From assembly GCA_933228895.1 (NCBI GenBank), contig OW121846.1, forward strand, positions 148,384,746 to 148,448,745: a stretch of 64,000 bases of DNA, in the 5' to 3' direction. This stretch comes from Platycnemis pennipes (Eukaryota > Arthropoda > Insecta > Odonata > Platycnemididae). Each line of letters starts with the position of its first letter. Position 1 is the stretch's first letter. The notes beneath the pieces are model-generated. The model was given only the letters and a program-made list of their open reading frames with translations, had not been told where the DNA came from and ran no database searches. Position numbers and translations under genes: made by a program. Shown one piece after another: positions 44,816 to 55,235 of the stretch.

Positions 44816-47800
44816 TCATGCGTACGCAGCAGACGGAGAGAACCCAAGATCACGGCTTTCTGCATGCGAGCTATAAGTGATGCCGGCTGTGCCACGCAGG
44901 CAAAAAATACACTTGATGTCATCCACCAGCGACCCCTTTACTCCACCGAGCACACCTATGATGAGGACTACTAACTTAACAGTGTGTCCAGGGTATATCT
45001 GTGGAAGTTCAAACATCAGGTCTTGATATTTCGTCCGCTTCTCCTCCTCCTTCGCGTCCATGTTCGTTTCGGCAGGCGCTGAAAACTCAATCACATACAT
45101 GGAGCGGGAGAGGTGGTCGAGGAGAACGACATCAGGCTTAGTCGCCGTCAACTGCCTGGTGGTGGAAAGAGAATAATTCCACCAGATTTTACATTTATCG
45201 TTCTTCACGACGGACTCGATCTCTCCAGGTGCAAATGGCAGCACAGGTGTTTCATCCAAGCCATAATGATGCCGCAGGTGAAAATATAACACCCGCAGAG
45301 CCACGTTGTGCCGAGCTAAATACGCTGACTTGGTGTAGAAACTACAGCCGGTGAGTAGATGACTCAACGTCTCCGGCTGGGCTCGGCACGCCCTGCATCT
45401 CGTGTCCACTACCTCCACCTTAAATATAAGGCGGCGGTACACGAGGGTGTTTATGACACCATCCTGGCATGCGAGGATGAATCCTTCGTTCTCGGACTTC
45501 AGACCCGCGGCGCGTAGGAAGGCTAACGTCAGCTCTTTCGATAGCCTATGCTTTTCCATGTTTCGATAGAAACATCCATGCATAGGCTTATCTATATGCG
45601 CCGTCAGTAAGGTTTTCTGCTCATCTTTCTTTATCTCGTGCTTGAGAACGTCTGCCTTCAATGACAAGATGGACGTGTCATTGTCGCTTCCGTCGCTTCT
45701 GTCATGTTCTCTCGCGAGACACATCAGGCGGTCCGCGCTGTTTAGAACTCGACACGCTGTACCCAGGACAACCCTGTTATGGAGACACTCCAGACTCAAT
45801 AGGCCTCGACCACATACATTGCGAGGGAGATACAATCTAACGACGGAAGATTTCGGATGAAGACTTCTAAAGATGGTCAATATTTTCCTCGTTCCCGTAT
45901 CGAGGATCTGCAAATCCTTAACGTTCCATTTCAAGCAACCAAAGGTGTACAGCAGAGTTGGGACCGCGAACATGTTAGCGGCCTGAATCTTGTTCAGTCC
46001 AGACAGCTCAGAACTCCAGATTTTCCTGAGAGTCTGTCTGTACTTGGCGGTGAGTTTTTCCTTAACCACTGTCACCTCCTGCATTTGGCGCTGGGGAACG
46101 CCTAGATATTCGTAGCTTTCGTCATGGTCGAGATGACGGATGACACTCCCGTCAACGAGTTGCATGTCTTCCTCTTTTCTGAAAGTCTTCCTCTCGCCAG
46201 ATGGATGGATGCACACTTGTCCAATCCCAATTCCATCCCTATATCCTCACTGAATTCCCACACGGTGTCCAGTGCGACGCGAAGTTCTTTTGCGTTGGAA
46301 GCATGTAGGTTAAGGTCATCCATGTAAAACAAATGGGTGACCTTATGTTTCCTATCACCTGGAACACCACACTTGAATCCTCCACCTCGTCGCAGTCTGA
46401 ATGTCAGTGGGAGGAGGGAAACGCAAAACAGGAGGGGGCTCAAGCTATCGCCTTGAAAAACGCCATGGTGGTAGATTACCAACTCTGTTGAGACCGATCG
46501 CTTTCCTGAGGTCAGCACAAAGCGCGTCTTCCAGAGCGGTAACAGGCGTTCAATGCAGTTTACAACCTCCGGGTGGACTTTCATCAGCTTCAGCATGGCG
46601 ATGAGTAGCTCATGCGAAGTAATGTCAAATGCCTTACGATAGTCTACCCACGCCATTGATAGGTTTCGCTTATGTTGGATGACATCCTGACATATGCACC
46701 TATCAATGAGCAGGTTCTCTTTGCATCCTGCGATTCCTCTCTTGCAGCCCCTCTGCTCGTATACTTTCTCCCACACAGGCTGGATATGGGGGAGAATTAG
46801 GTCGCTCAAGATGGAGGTGAAAGCCTTATACACAGTATTGAGGAATGTTATAGGGCGGTAGTTCTTAGGACCGGACAAGTCTCCCTTTTTGGTATTAGAA
46901 CCGTACGCCCCTCAGTCAACCAAGGAGGTATTGGTTCACTCCCTGACAGGAAGGACGTGAAGATTCTAGCGAGATGTTTATGGGTGGAAGTGAACTTCTT
47001 CCACCAGAAGTTGTTCACTGCGTCCATTCCACGGGCAGTGAAGTTCTTCTTGCCAGAAAAGGCCTTCTTCACGTCACTTTCCGAGACTGAGAGGGGTCCA
47101 TCCATGTCATGTAGGTGGTGGTCACAAATCTCTTTAAAATGGCGTAAAGCTGGAGTGTATTCATTGAATGGCTTTGACGTTTCATAGATGTCCTTCCAGA
47201 AACGCTCTACCTCCTGGATGGTTGGCGGAGAGTCGACCGCAGGCGGAGGTGGCCGAAAGAGTCGGGACGGCTGAAGGAGAAAGATTGCATTTTCCCTCAC
47301 GGACCTACTCCTCTTGAGGAGTTTTTTCTTGGCCGTGGTGAGTGCCCGCACTCTGTAGACCTCGTGCTACTTAATGGTAAGCAGCACACTCTTGCTCAGT
47401 GTGTGATAGTGACGTCTGTTATTGCGCGCAATAAGCCGAACCTTGGGAGTAAATGCTCCCCCAGCCATAATGTATTCTATCACACACTGGATCCTTGACG
47501 CCTGTTGTCGCGACAGCGTGATCTTGGCATCTAACTTTTTTAGCCTTGTAGCTGCCTTCTCCTCCCAAGGGGTGTTCTTCTGGGAGGAGGCCATTATTTT
47601 GGCGGCAGCATAGACCACGCAGTTGACCATCCAGAGGTCTGACGTCTGTCAGGATCTCGTCTATTAGACCATTAATTCGGGACAGTTGGGTGTCCCGCAG
47701 AGAAATTTTCCGATGGACATTTCTCTGCCGTGTTCGGTCCTCATCATAGGTAATTGTGCTCCTTAACCGCGATCTCAGTACAGAATCAGACTGAACGACC

Positions 47801-48130
47801 TCCCCATCACGAGCCCGAGATACCGACATAAGCGCGGGACCCAAGTCAGCCGGTGTATTTGCTGCTAGTGTCGGGGAAGTGTGTTCAGCCGATGGCGTAA
47901 TACTTTGACTTCGCGTTTCGTGAAGTGATTCCTTTTTTCGTAGGTGGTTGGCCTGATCGCGCAAGTTTTGCTGCGAAAGTTGGTGGTGTTCTGGATGCAT
48001 CTCACACCACAATGAGTGCATCCTGGCCATATACCCCTTACGATTGGGATCGCTGGCAGCATATCATACCAGTAGGTCACCTCTTAGAGTATCCGTCCAC
48101 TTCATACGAACTCCCGTATGCGGTGGTCTG
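44816..48130 (-). pseudogene. R4/Dong-like ORF: DNA-binding, RT and restriction-like endonuclease
   Basis: Order on the minus strand. Possible Myb-like helix KWTDTLRGDLL with MHSLWCEMHPEHHQLS (48130-47990). Pre-RT region (47630-47000), MDAVNNFWWKKF. RT: LSGPKNYRPITFLNTVYKAF (46870), WVDYRKAFDITSHELLI, HHGVFQGDSLSPLLFCVSLL, HLFYMDDLNLHASNAKEL (46330; YMDD catalytic motif). Thumb SYEYLGV. Zinc knuckle CRACRAQPETLSHLLTGC (45400, C-X2-C-X7-H-X4-C). Endonuclease KPDVVLLDHLS...YVIEFSAPAE..NMDAKEEEKRTKYQDLM (45150-45020). Frameshifts at about 47625, 46890, 46200 and 44930. Intact homologues are about 1000+ residues; this copy spans that range but is inactive. Confidence 0.85.
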
Positions 48131-48325
48131 TTGCTTCCGCCACACCCAACTTCACTAGGGCCCCCATCTGAGAGGGGCCGGTTGTGGGTGGCTTTCCTGG
48201 TACTCTGTCTGGGAACCAGTAATACTGCGAGTGGGGTGGTTAGCCCCACAAGCAGACGGCCATCATTAGCCGGCCGAAGCCGTTACCGGGGACGCCACGA
48301 GGTGGTCCGTTTTTGACCCCTTATT

Positions 48326-49157
48326 ATTTTATATTATTATTTTATTAATATTATTATTGTTACTATTTGTAACATCCACCTCCGAATCTCCGGCTAGCAT
48401 CAGGTTTCGTTGCCGTCATAATTGCCGGAGACTCGAGAGGGGTCGTGCCTAGGGGTAGACACGTCCGCCACCGGTGGATAGTTGGCTACCCGGCATTAGG
48501 GTCATGCGCACGAAGCAGGCAGAGAAACCCGAGAAGGACAGCCTTCTGCATTGCACTTGCAAGTGCATCCGCTCGCGCCCTGCACGCTGGGATGCACTTG
48601 AGATTTTCGACCAGTGAGCTCTTGACACCACCAAGCACGCCCACGATGAGGACTACCAGTTTCACAGAGTAGCCCGCGTACATTTGCCGGAGTTCACACA
48701 GCAGATCTAGATATTTAGTCCTTTTTTCAGTCTCCTTCGCTGCCATGTTCGTTTCGGCCGGTGCCGAAAACTCGATCACGAACATGGGATGAGAGAGATT
48801 GTCGAGGAGAACGATATCAGGCTTCGTCGCCTCCAATTGCCTGGCGGCGAGGCCGTTTGCTGCCCTTTTCGCCACCTGGAATAGGAACGCCCCTTTGCCG
48901 ACACTCTCGTGTTTCTTCACGAGCAGCATAAGGAGGTCCGTGCTGTGGAACACACGGCAAGCCGTATTCAGGACTACTCTGTCATGAAGGCAATCCAGGC
49001 TTATCAGCCCTCTACCACCTAGCCTTCTCGGGAGATACAATCTGGCGACGGAAGACTTCGGATGAAGACTACGGTATATGGTCATCATTTTCCTCGTTCC
49101 CCTGTCGAGGTTTTGCAGCTCGTTGACATTCCATTTGATGCAACCGAAGGTGTAGTT
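48326..49157 (-). mobile_element. Second R4/Dong-like copy, truncated, head-to-tail with the first
   Basis: Same strand, with its 3' end (GGTGGATGTTACAAATAGTAAC then TAA-rich, 48318-48372) abutting the 5' end of the first copy. 5' truncated at 49157 in TTATTATTATTATCATTATT. The 3' UTR stem-loop is conserved. Confidence 0.85.
48486..49157 (-). CDS. R4/Dong-like C-terminal ORF with in-frame internal deletion
   Basis: Open without a stop from the truncation point to 48486. It begins GCIKWNVNELQNLDRGTRKM (homologous to 45915 onward), then SLHPKSSVARLYLPRRLGG, then at KRAANGLAARQLEATKPD it skips about 160 residues present in the first copy, including the zinc knuckle, and continues into the endonuclease: ATKPDIVLLDNLS, FVIEFSAPAETNM, KETEKRTKYLDL. 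It ends with AMQKAVLLGFLCLLRAHDPN. The deletion keeps the frame. No start context; probably not expressed. Confidence 0.78.
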   Translation of the reverse strand, partial: NYTFGCIKWNVNELQNLDRGTRKMMTIYRSLHPKSSVARLYLPRRLGGRGLISLDCLHDRVVLNTACRVFHSTDLLMLLVKKHESVGKGAFLFQVAKRAANGLAARQLEATKPDIVLLDNLSHPMFVIEFSAPAETNMAAKETEKRTKYLDLLCELRQMYAGYSVKLVVLIVGVLGGVKSSLVENLKCIPACRARADALASAMQKAVLLGFLCLLRAHDPNAG

Positions 49158-49184
49158 ATTATTATTATCATTATTATTAATATA
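49158..49184. repeat. TTA/TCA trinucleotide repeat at the R4/Dong junction
   Basis: TTATTATTATTATCATTATT and following ATTAATATATA separate the truncated R4/Dong copy from an L2-type 3' UTR. A matching TTATTATTTTATATTATTAT stretch lies at 48322-48360 between the two copies. Confidence 0.85.
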
Positions 49185-49552
49185 TATTTGTTAAGTGATG
49201 AGGAATGGTACAAGTAATTTTTTTACATCTGGCATATTACCAAGTGTACGATAAAGTATATCCAAAATGGTTAAACTTAAGAGTTGCATCCAGAAAGTAG
49301 TAATACTTATTGAGGTTAGTGCGATGGCGGTAGGTGACGAAGATTGTTATTTTTTGGTACCCCGGCCAACAGTTCACTCATTATTTCGTATATGTCACTC
49401 ATTATTTCTCTAATGGTCTTCTGCCCTGTTTGGAAATGTAGCTGTTTAACTTTTTAACTGGGAAAGTGCATTTATACCATAACTGTAACATATACTGAAT
49501 CTAGAGTCCGAAGGACTAGGTTCTTGAAATAAATACTATTCTACTATTCTAT
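49185..49552 (+). mobile_element. L2-type 3' UTR copy with tail
   Basis: TGTTAAGTGATGAGGAATGG and ATTACCAAGTGTACGATAAA match the L2-type 3' UTR near 43110 and 43430. It ends GAAATAAATACTATTCTACT ATTCTATT with an AATAAA at about 49528. Confidence 0.7.
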
Positions 49553-49910
49553 TAATTTCTACATTATCTACAGGTTTGGTCTCAATCTTCACCCTTATTA
49601 TCCTTTCATTGTACTGCAGGAAGTTCTTCACAGGTATCCCGGTACTCTTCTTGCGTATTATACTTACCCCAGCATTGCCATTTGATGATCCCGTATATGA
49701 TGTATAATCCTGTAACTTCCGCTGCAAAACTCTTCTTCTTCGGGCCATCTCATTTCACTGATTCCTAATATGTTGAGGTCCATTCTCCGCATTTCCACCT
49801 TCAGGTTCTCCAATCTCCCGCAGTTCCGAAGTGATCGCACGTTCCACATTCCTTCCCTAAAATATTTATCACACTTGACTGATGTACTCTCTGGGGTAGT
49901 CCCGCCCGGA
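49553..49910 (-). pseudogene. RTE-like APE endonuclease fragment
   Basis: Minus frame 49849-49664 reads MWNVRSLRNCGRLENLKVEM and MDLNILGISEMRWPEEEEF (WNVRSL and ISE-RW are the first APE blocks). A shifted frame continues NAGVSIIRKKSTGIPVKNFL, NERIIRVKIETKPVDNV. It stops at 49556, so the 3' part is missing. Related to the RTE-like element at 34458-37170. Confidence 0.78.
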
Positions 49911-50412
49911 GATCCGAATGGAGGACTATTTTACCTCTGGAATATTTTACTCGAGAGGGTTCCATAACATCACGATAAGAAAGAAAGGAGTGATGTGGCT
50001 ACGACAAATATTGCGGTTGTTTCCCCTTGTTTTCCTCATCGCAGTACTACAGCCGTTAAGGTAACTGTTACCACGCCTGAAGTGAAATGAGTGTCGCTGT
50101 ACCGACCACTGCGGTCTCCACCTTCACTCATGTGGAGAAGAGCTGCTGCCCTCTCCTATGGGTGCTAGAAAGCATAATTGTTGATGGCCTCCCGTCGCCA
50201 AGTCACGGCATCTCCACAGGTTTCCGTATCATTTAAAGGCCTATCTTACCCAGGGATAGACCAAATACCACCTCGGAATGCCGTCGCTTTTTGTCCACGA
50301 CTGCTTATTCAACGACTAAACTCGCTTACCTCGCAGCTAAACACTATATCTAGAGATGGGCCCACCATCCGAAACCCACTGGACGCAATCGGTGGCTTTA
50401 AGCTAAGTCGCG
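49911..50412. other. Unassigned DNA, perhaps RTE-like 5' region
   Basis: No motif. It lies upstream (minus) of the APE start, so an RTE-like 5' UTR is possible. An 89-codon plus frame (50178-50447) has no recognisable domain. Confidence 0.35.
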
Positions 50413-50524
50413 AGAGTAAATTATTACCAATCCTTTTTTATGCATGAGATGTAGGGCATGTTAGGTGGGAATTCATCCCCTACCAAACGCCTTTGTGGTG
50501 GCTTGCAGGGTATTAAGTAGCTAT
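50413..50524 (+). mobile_element. Tail-only CR1 family A copy, ~110 bp
   Basis: Contains only the end of the A 3' UTR (TTTTTTATGCATGAGATGTA), hairpin CCCTACCAAACGCCTTTGTGGTGGCTT-GCAGGG (given in two parts) and TATTAAGTAGCTATG. Confidence 0.85.
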
Positions 50525-50689
50525 GCTTATAGGACTATACCAGAGGCAGGAATACTGTGGGTTTCGAGCCACACACAGCTTTTTGGGTTCTTACATGTGG
50601 CTCAAGTAAAATTGAAAAGCAAAATGACACTATCTTTTGGTCAGCTTTAAAAATGACTATTTTAAAATCTAAATAAAATGTAAAAGCTG

Positions 50690-50830
50690 AAAAAAATATG
50701 AAAATGTTTTCCCCCGTACGATAGAAAACAATAGGCAGCATTGCAAAGGGATAGGTAGGGGAAATGTTTTAGAGTAGTCTGTAGTGCATGATGCATGTAT
50801 TAACAGCCATTCTAAATTGAAGGACCTCGT
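50690..50830 (+). mobile_element. Family B 3' scrap without tail
   Basis: TTTTCCCCCGTACGATAGAA corresponds to the FPRTIR coding end of B, followed by the B 3' UTR start (GTAGTGCATGATGCATGTAT). It stops at about 50830. Confidence 0.7.
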
Positions 50831-50984
50831 CAATTCGCCATTTGCATTGATCGGGATCCCGGTCAAGGCGAATGATTTTACCTTACTTATAAAGCATCTT
50901 CACATGCAATACTAATGATAATCTATCACCATTCGGAATGGTTTCCGCGCTTACACAAAATATGTGAGATCTCTTATATTTATA

Positions 50985-51265
50985 TCTACGACATACCCTG
51001 CAAGCTACCTCGAGGGTGTGTGGCAGGGGGTGCATCCACAACAGGAACAAAGACACCAGAAAATAAATGAACACTACAAAGCAAACACTACACCTTTAAA
51101 GTAATTGGGAAAAAAAGAAGAAAAACTACCAAATCCCAATCATGTAGGACACACCCATGAATACCTTGCATGCCTTGAAACCCGACACCAAATTCATAGA
51201 TACTCATGCATGCAAAACAAGCATGCATACTTGTTAGTCATACAAAAAAATGAATGAGAGCGTAT
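50985..51265 (-). mobile_element. Family C 3' UTR and tail
   Basis: On the minus strand it matches the C 3' UTR at 17830-18050: CATGGGTGTGT..., GATTGGGATTTGGTAGTTTT, GGATGCACCCCCTGCC, hairpin with CTCGAGGTAG, then GTATGTCGTAGATATAAATA. The C-type tail (TCGYAGATAT) differs from the TGTAGATG tail of A and B. Confidence 0.85.
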
Positions 51266-51304
51266 GTCTTTCCGGTGAATTGATTGAAGATATTCCTTTA
51301 AACA

Positions 51305-51990
51305 TATACATCTACACGATACCCCTGCAAGCCACCGCGAGGGTGTGTGGCAGGGGATGAAGATACCAAGCATGCACTACTAACATGCAAACTAGCAACT
51401 AAAGTGTCTCATGCAACTAGTTTGTTAGTATCTATAGTATTTTAGGGGTTAATACATGCATCATGCACTACAGAATACCTTAAAATATTTCCCCTACCTA
51501 TCCCTTTGCTATGCTGCCTATTCTGTTCTCTTATAGTACAGGGGGAAAATGCCATTTTGAATCTATCGGTACCACAATCTATCTCTCTAATCTTATTTGT
51601 CTGGTTGAATCTAGCATAATATGCTGCTTTTAATATGTGCCTAACATCTTCAGTAAAGCTATCGGGTTTCAATTTCTCTAATATATTTTATCTGTACTTT
51701 AACCTACGCTCTGATAATGATTCCCAGCCTAATTCTTTTATTAATTCAGGAACGCTACTCAACCTTTCGTAACATCGTTTAACGAACCTAGCTGCTTTAC
51801 GTTGCACACTGTCTAGTTCTCTGATCAAACCTAAATCATTCGTATTCCATAGACTGACTGCATACTCAAGGTGGGGCCTAACTAGTGAAAAGTAACATCG
51901 CTCTTTTGTCTTCTCATCACATTTCCCTAGCAATCTTTTTATAAATCCTAGCTTTATCTTCGCTCGGCCGCATATTTCCCTTCTGTCTCT
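51305..51990 (-). mobile_element. CR1-like family B copy, 3' part
   Basis: Minus strand: LGKCDEKTKERCYFSLVRPH, QRKAARFVKRCYERLSSVPE, ELGWESLSERRLKYR (51933-51688), then SFTEDVRHILKAAYYARFNQ and TDRFKMAFSPCTIREQNRQH (51672-51442), 3' UTR, hairpin CCCTGC-CACACACCCTCGCGGTG-GCTT-GCAGGG and ATCGTGTAGATGTATA. One frameshift or stop near 51690. Confidence 0.88.
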
Positions 51991-51995
51991 TCCCT

Positions 51996-52109
51996 TTCTC
52001 CACCAGGTTAGTTAGTTAGATGAGTTCATCTCATCTCATGTGCCCTGAAAGACGGCGCACGAGTCAAGCACCGAAACGTCGGCCATGGACCAACTAACCC
52101 GGTGGAGAA
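51996..52109. repeat. 114-bp hairpin-forming unit with hammerhead-like core
   Basis: The ends TTCTCCACC(A)GGTTAGTT(A)GT and (inverted) TTCTCCACC(G)GGTTAGTT(G)GT match at 19 of 21 positions. Inside, CTGAAAGA (52045-52052), a short stem GGCGC/GCACC, and GAAACGTC (52073-52080) resemble the CUGANGA...GAAA core of hammerhead ribozymes found in Penelope-like retroelements. The fit is imperfect: one extra C precedes stem II and there is a C-A mismatch. No RT was seen nearby. Confidence 0.4.
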
Positions 52110-53640
52110 CCCTACAGGAATTTCTTCAAAAAATGAATGCTTTATATTTTGAAATAAAAACGCAAAATAGGAACAATTCCAGTGAATTTATTTTAAAGCG
52201 TAGCAGTGAGAATGAAAGAACATAAGGCGTGTTTCCACAACAAGGACCCGTCATCGGCCTTCGCCTTGCACTTATTGGGCACGGGAGCGACTTTCGACCG
52301 ACTATCCTCCACAAGTGCACGAAAAGACGGAAGATGAATGCACTTGAGCAACGGGAGATTGGCCTCTGCAAAAACCCGGACAATTTGTTAAATGACCTCA
52401 CCTTCCCTAACCCATCGCCCTTGTTACATTTGTCTTTAACCCCCCCCCCCCCGTCCTGCATAACGACTCCATCTCAAACCCATGACTGTCTCCCTCAATT
52501 CCTCTTACCCCCCTCCAATCCCCCCCCCCCCCCCGAGATCTGTATAAATACTGGTTGTGTTCTGTCAAACTGCATTGTACGTGATGATGGCGTAACTGCC
52601 GAAACCGGTATAAAATCTTAAAATAAAAGTGTGGAAGTCACTAAGATATTTTATTGCCATAACGAATTTATTTTCTCAGAAATGAACTTCCACTGTCCAC
52701 TCTACTGAATTTCCACTGAATTTCTCAAACAGGCAAGGAAAAAACGGGTGAAAAACTGCTTTCCCTACACCATTTTTCCTGACGATATTTTCATTTCAAT
52801 GTATGTCTCTCCCTAATTATTCGCGAAATAAATGAATTCTTGAACCTAAACCCAAAAAAAATCAATTCCCTGTCTTACCTTTTATTTCTCATTTTTTTTC
52901 TCGTCCAACCCACCTCAGTTTGCAGGAGTTAGTAATGAATTCTCTCCATCTTCATGTGATGCATTTTCAGCGCCTCACCCCATCCTCGAAACCACTGCTT
53001 GTGGCGCCTTTCAATTCCGACCCCTCGTCACTCCCGTCCCGCGTTGGAACGCCCCCCCTGCCCGATGGCCGCTACGTGAGCGATAAGGATCGCCGGAGGA
53101 CAGCTGTGCTGGCGGTCGGCCTCCTCGGGGGGGATGAGGGTGCGAGTGGGGGGTGGCCGGGGGGTGGAACGCTACCCGGCTCCCAGCTCACGTGTGGAAA
53201 GGATTGTGTTCTGCCCGGCATATCTGCTTCGCTCCCAGAATTTTATTGCGGAGGGGGTGGGGGGTGCGGGGAAGCACCGTGAGGATTGGAAGGGGGCTTG
53301 GGGCGGGAGACCGGGATGTTGGAGGTCTCGCCATTCAAACAACCGCGTTACACATTCACGCATGTATTCAAATCCGGGAGCGGGATGTCCCAGCGGGTCA
53401 AAACTGCCGGCTTCTGACCACAGGGTCTGGCTTTCAGGACGGAAGCAGGCGTCTCCCTATAAACCTTACATATAGAAGTGAAATTGTATTTACAGTAAAT
53501 TCCCGATTATCATTGCGCACGCTATCCGGGCTGAGGAATGTTCGTGTATCGCCAATCCATTAGGTGCATCGGAAGTGGTCACAAAGGTCTTTTTTGTTAT
53601 ATATCTCCAATGGTGACTTTCACTCAGGCCCTACCGACTG
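52110..53640. other. Unassigned DNA with poly-C runs and a G-rich block
   Basis: C12 at about 52441-52452 and C15 at 52520-52534; G-rich stretches at 53130-53280. Frames of 110-136 codons on the plus strand (53134-53563) overlap in this G-rich block and show no domain. Confidence 0.45.
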
Positions 53641-53644
53641 GTCG

Positions 53645-54235
53645 GATCTACATCTACGTAATACCCTGCGAGCCACCGCGAGGGTGTGTGGCCGGGGGTG
53701 AAAATTACGAAACATGCACTATTGACATGCAACTAGGATATTTAATGGATACCTGCTAGATGATAGGGTCACATGCAGCTGATGGTTAGTGTTAGAGATG
53801 GTTAGTGCAGATGGTTAGTATTTACATATACGAAAGGGATTATTGGATGTTATTACATGCATCATGTACTACAGACTACTCTTCACTATATTTCACCTAC
53901 CTATCCCTTTGCTACACTGCCTATTGTTATCTCTTATGGAACGGTGGAAAATGACATTTTAAATATATCTGTACGACAATCTACCTCTCTAATCTTGTTA
54001 ATCTGATCAAACCTTGCATAATACGCAGGAGTTCTTAATATATATCTAACGTCATCTGTAAACAAATAGGTTTCAAATTTACTTAAAAATTTTAACCTAA
54101 ATTTTAACTTGCATTCTGATCCAGCAATAAAAAATATGGTAAAGAACCCCATTTTTACCTGCGTTTTGATAATAATTCCCATCCTAGTTCCCTATTAAAC
54201 CCGTTACACATTGCAATTATCATAACGGCCTTAAA
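53645..54235 (-). mobile_element. CR1-like family D element, 3' part
   Basis: Minus strand, continuing the D piece at 54854-55235: NGFNRELGWELLSKRR, LKFRLKFLSKFETYLFTDDV, YILRTPAYYARFDQINKIRE, DCRTDIFKMSF (53934-54182 and flanks), 3' UTR, hairpin and a TTACGTAGATGTAGATCC tail. Interrupted by a family A copy. Confidence 0.8.
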
Positions 54236-54853
54236 CAAATCTACATCTACATAATACCCTGCAAGCCACCACAAGGGTGTGTGGCAGGGGGTGATTGCTC
54301 ACCAAACATGCACTACATATCATGCATAAAAAAAGGAATAGTATTAATATAGTAGTCAGGACTACACTATTTAAAAAAGATAGAAATTGCAAAGCAAACA
54401 TGCAAAAACATTCTGTTAGTAGGGTTAGCTTTAAGTACTCATACCAACATGCAGCTACCAATGCTATTCATTGCTACTCTCCGATAGGACATATTTACCG
54501 TTATTCGTATCTCTAATTGTGCAAGGGAAAAGGGACATTTTGAATCGGTCAGTTCGGCAATCAATTTCTCTAATTTTATGATTATGGTCCAGTCTGCCAT
54601 AGTAAGTTGGGGTTCGTAAAATATTTTTAACATCATCACAGAAAATATTGCCTTGGAAAAGTCTTGGAATTTGTTTAAGAGATTAAGTCTAAATTGCAAC
54701 CTGCGATCTGACAATGATTCCCATTTCAATTCATTTAATAGACTGGTTACGCTAATATAAGTATCGTACAGTCCCTTTACAAATCTTGCCGATCTTCGCT
54801 GCACACGTTCAAGTTCATTACTTAGACCGATTTCGTAGGGATCCCATACACTG
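54236..54853 (-). mobile_element. Family A copy nested in the D element
   Basis: Minus strand: 5' truncated at PASVWDPYEIGLSNELE. The C-terminal frame 54804-54439 has QRRSARFVKGLYDTYISVTS and a short duplication near 54650 (KFQDFSKAIFSVMM where others have KFQGNIFSDDV). The A 3' UTR, hairpin CCCTGC-CACACACCCTTGTGGTG-GCTT-GCAGGG and TATTATGTAGATGTAGATTTG follow. D coding resumes on both sides. Confidence 0.9.
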
Positions 54854-55235
54854 GCAGGCGGATCTATTGGATCTTATTTGCACACACTCTAATTATTTTA
54901 CCATGCCTTCCTCGTGAGGATCCCATATAATAGTAGCATATTCTAAATGAGGCCTGACTAGTGTAAAATGGCTTTTTTCTCGTACTCTCTCATCGCATTT
55001 GCCTGGAACCCTTTTTACGAGTCCTAATCTACGGTTTGTTACACTAGTTTATTCCCTGATGTATTTCCCCCATGACATGTCTTCATTGATGGTGACGCCT
55101 AAGTATTTAACAGATTCTACTTTTGATATTTTCTTTTCTTTGATGCAATATTTATTCCAGCGAAAGGTGTTCTTTTTCCAAAAGTTCATTATCGCGCATT
55201 TCTTCAAATTTAATTATAGCTGCAATAAACCGATA
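54854..55235 (-). pseudogene. Family D RT thumb region, 5' part of the split D copy
   Basis: Minus strand with frame breaks: KKCAIMNFWKKNTFRWNKY-like, KVESVKYLGVTIN, MSWGKYIRE, RVREKSHFTLVRPHLEYAT and IIWDPHEEGMVK. These are the standard CR1 thumb/C-terminal blocks. They join the D piece at 53645-54235 across the nested A copy. Confidence 0.75.

Larger units (their letters stand above)
44660..48325 (-). mobile_element. R4/Dong-like non-LTR retrotransposon, nearly full length
   Basis: Minus strand, 3.65 kb, a single long ORF in several frames (N-terminal Myb-like region, RT, zinc knuckle, PD-(D/E)XK endonuclease), then a 3' UTR with a stem-loop and GTTACTTAATAGTAAC before AT/TAA-rich DNA. The 5' end lies around 48321 at GGGGTCAAAAACGGACC next to a TTATTA stretch. 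Restriction-like endonuclease, a single ORF and insertion next to TAA repeats all fit the R4/Dong clade. Inserted in the TAA-rich tail of the L2-type fragment. Confidence 0.8.
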
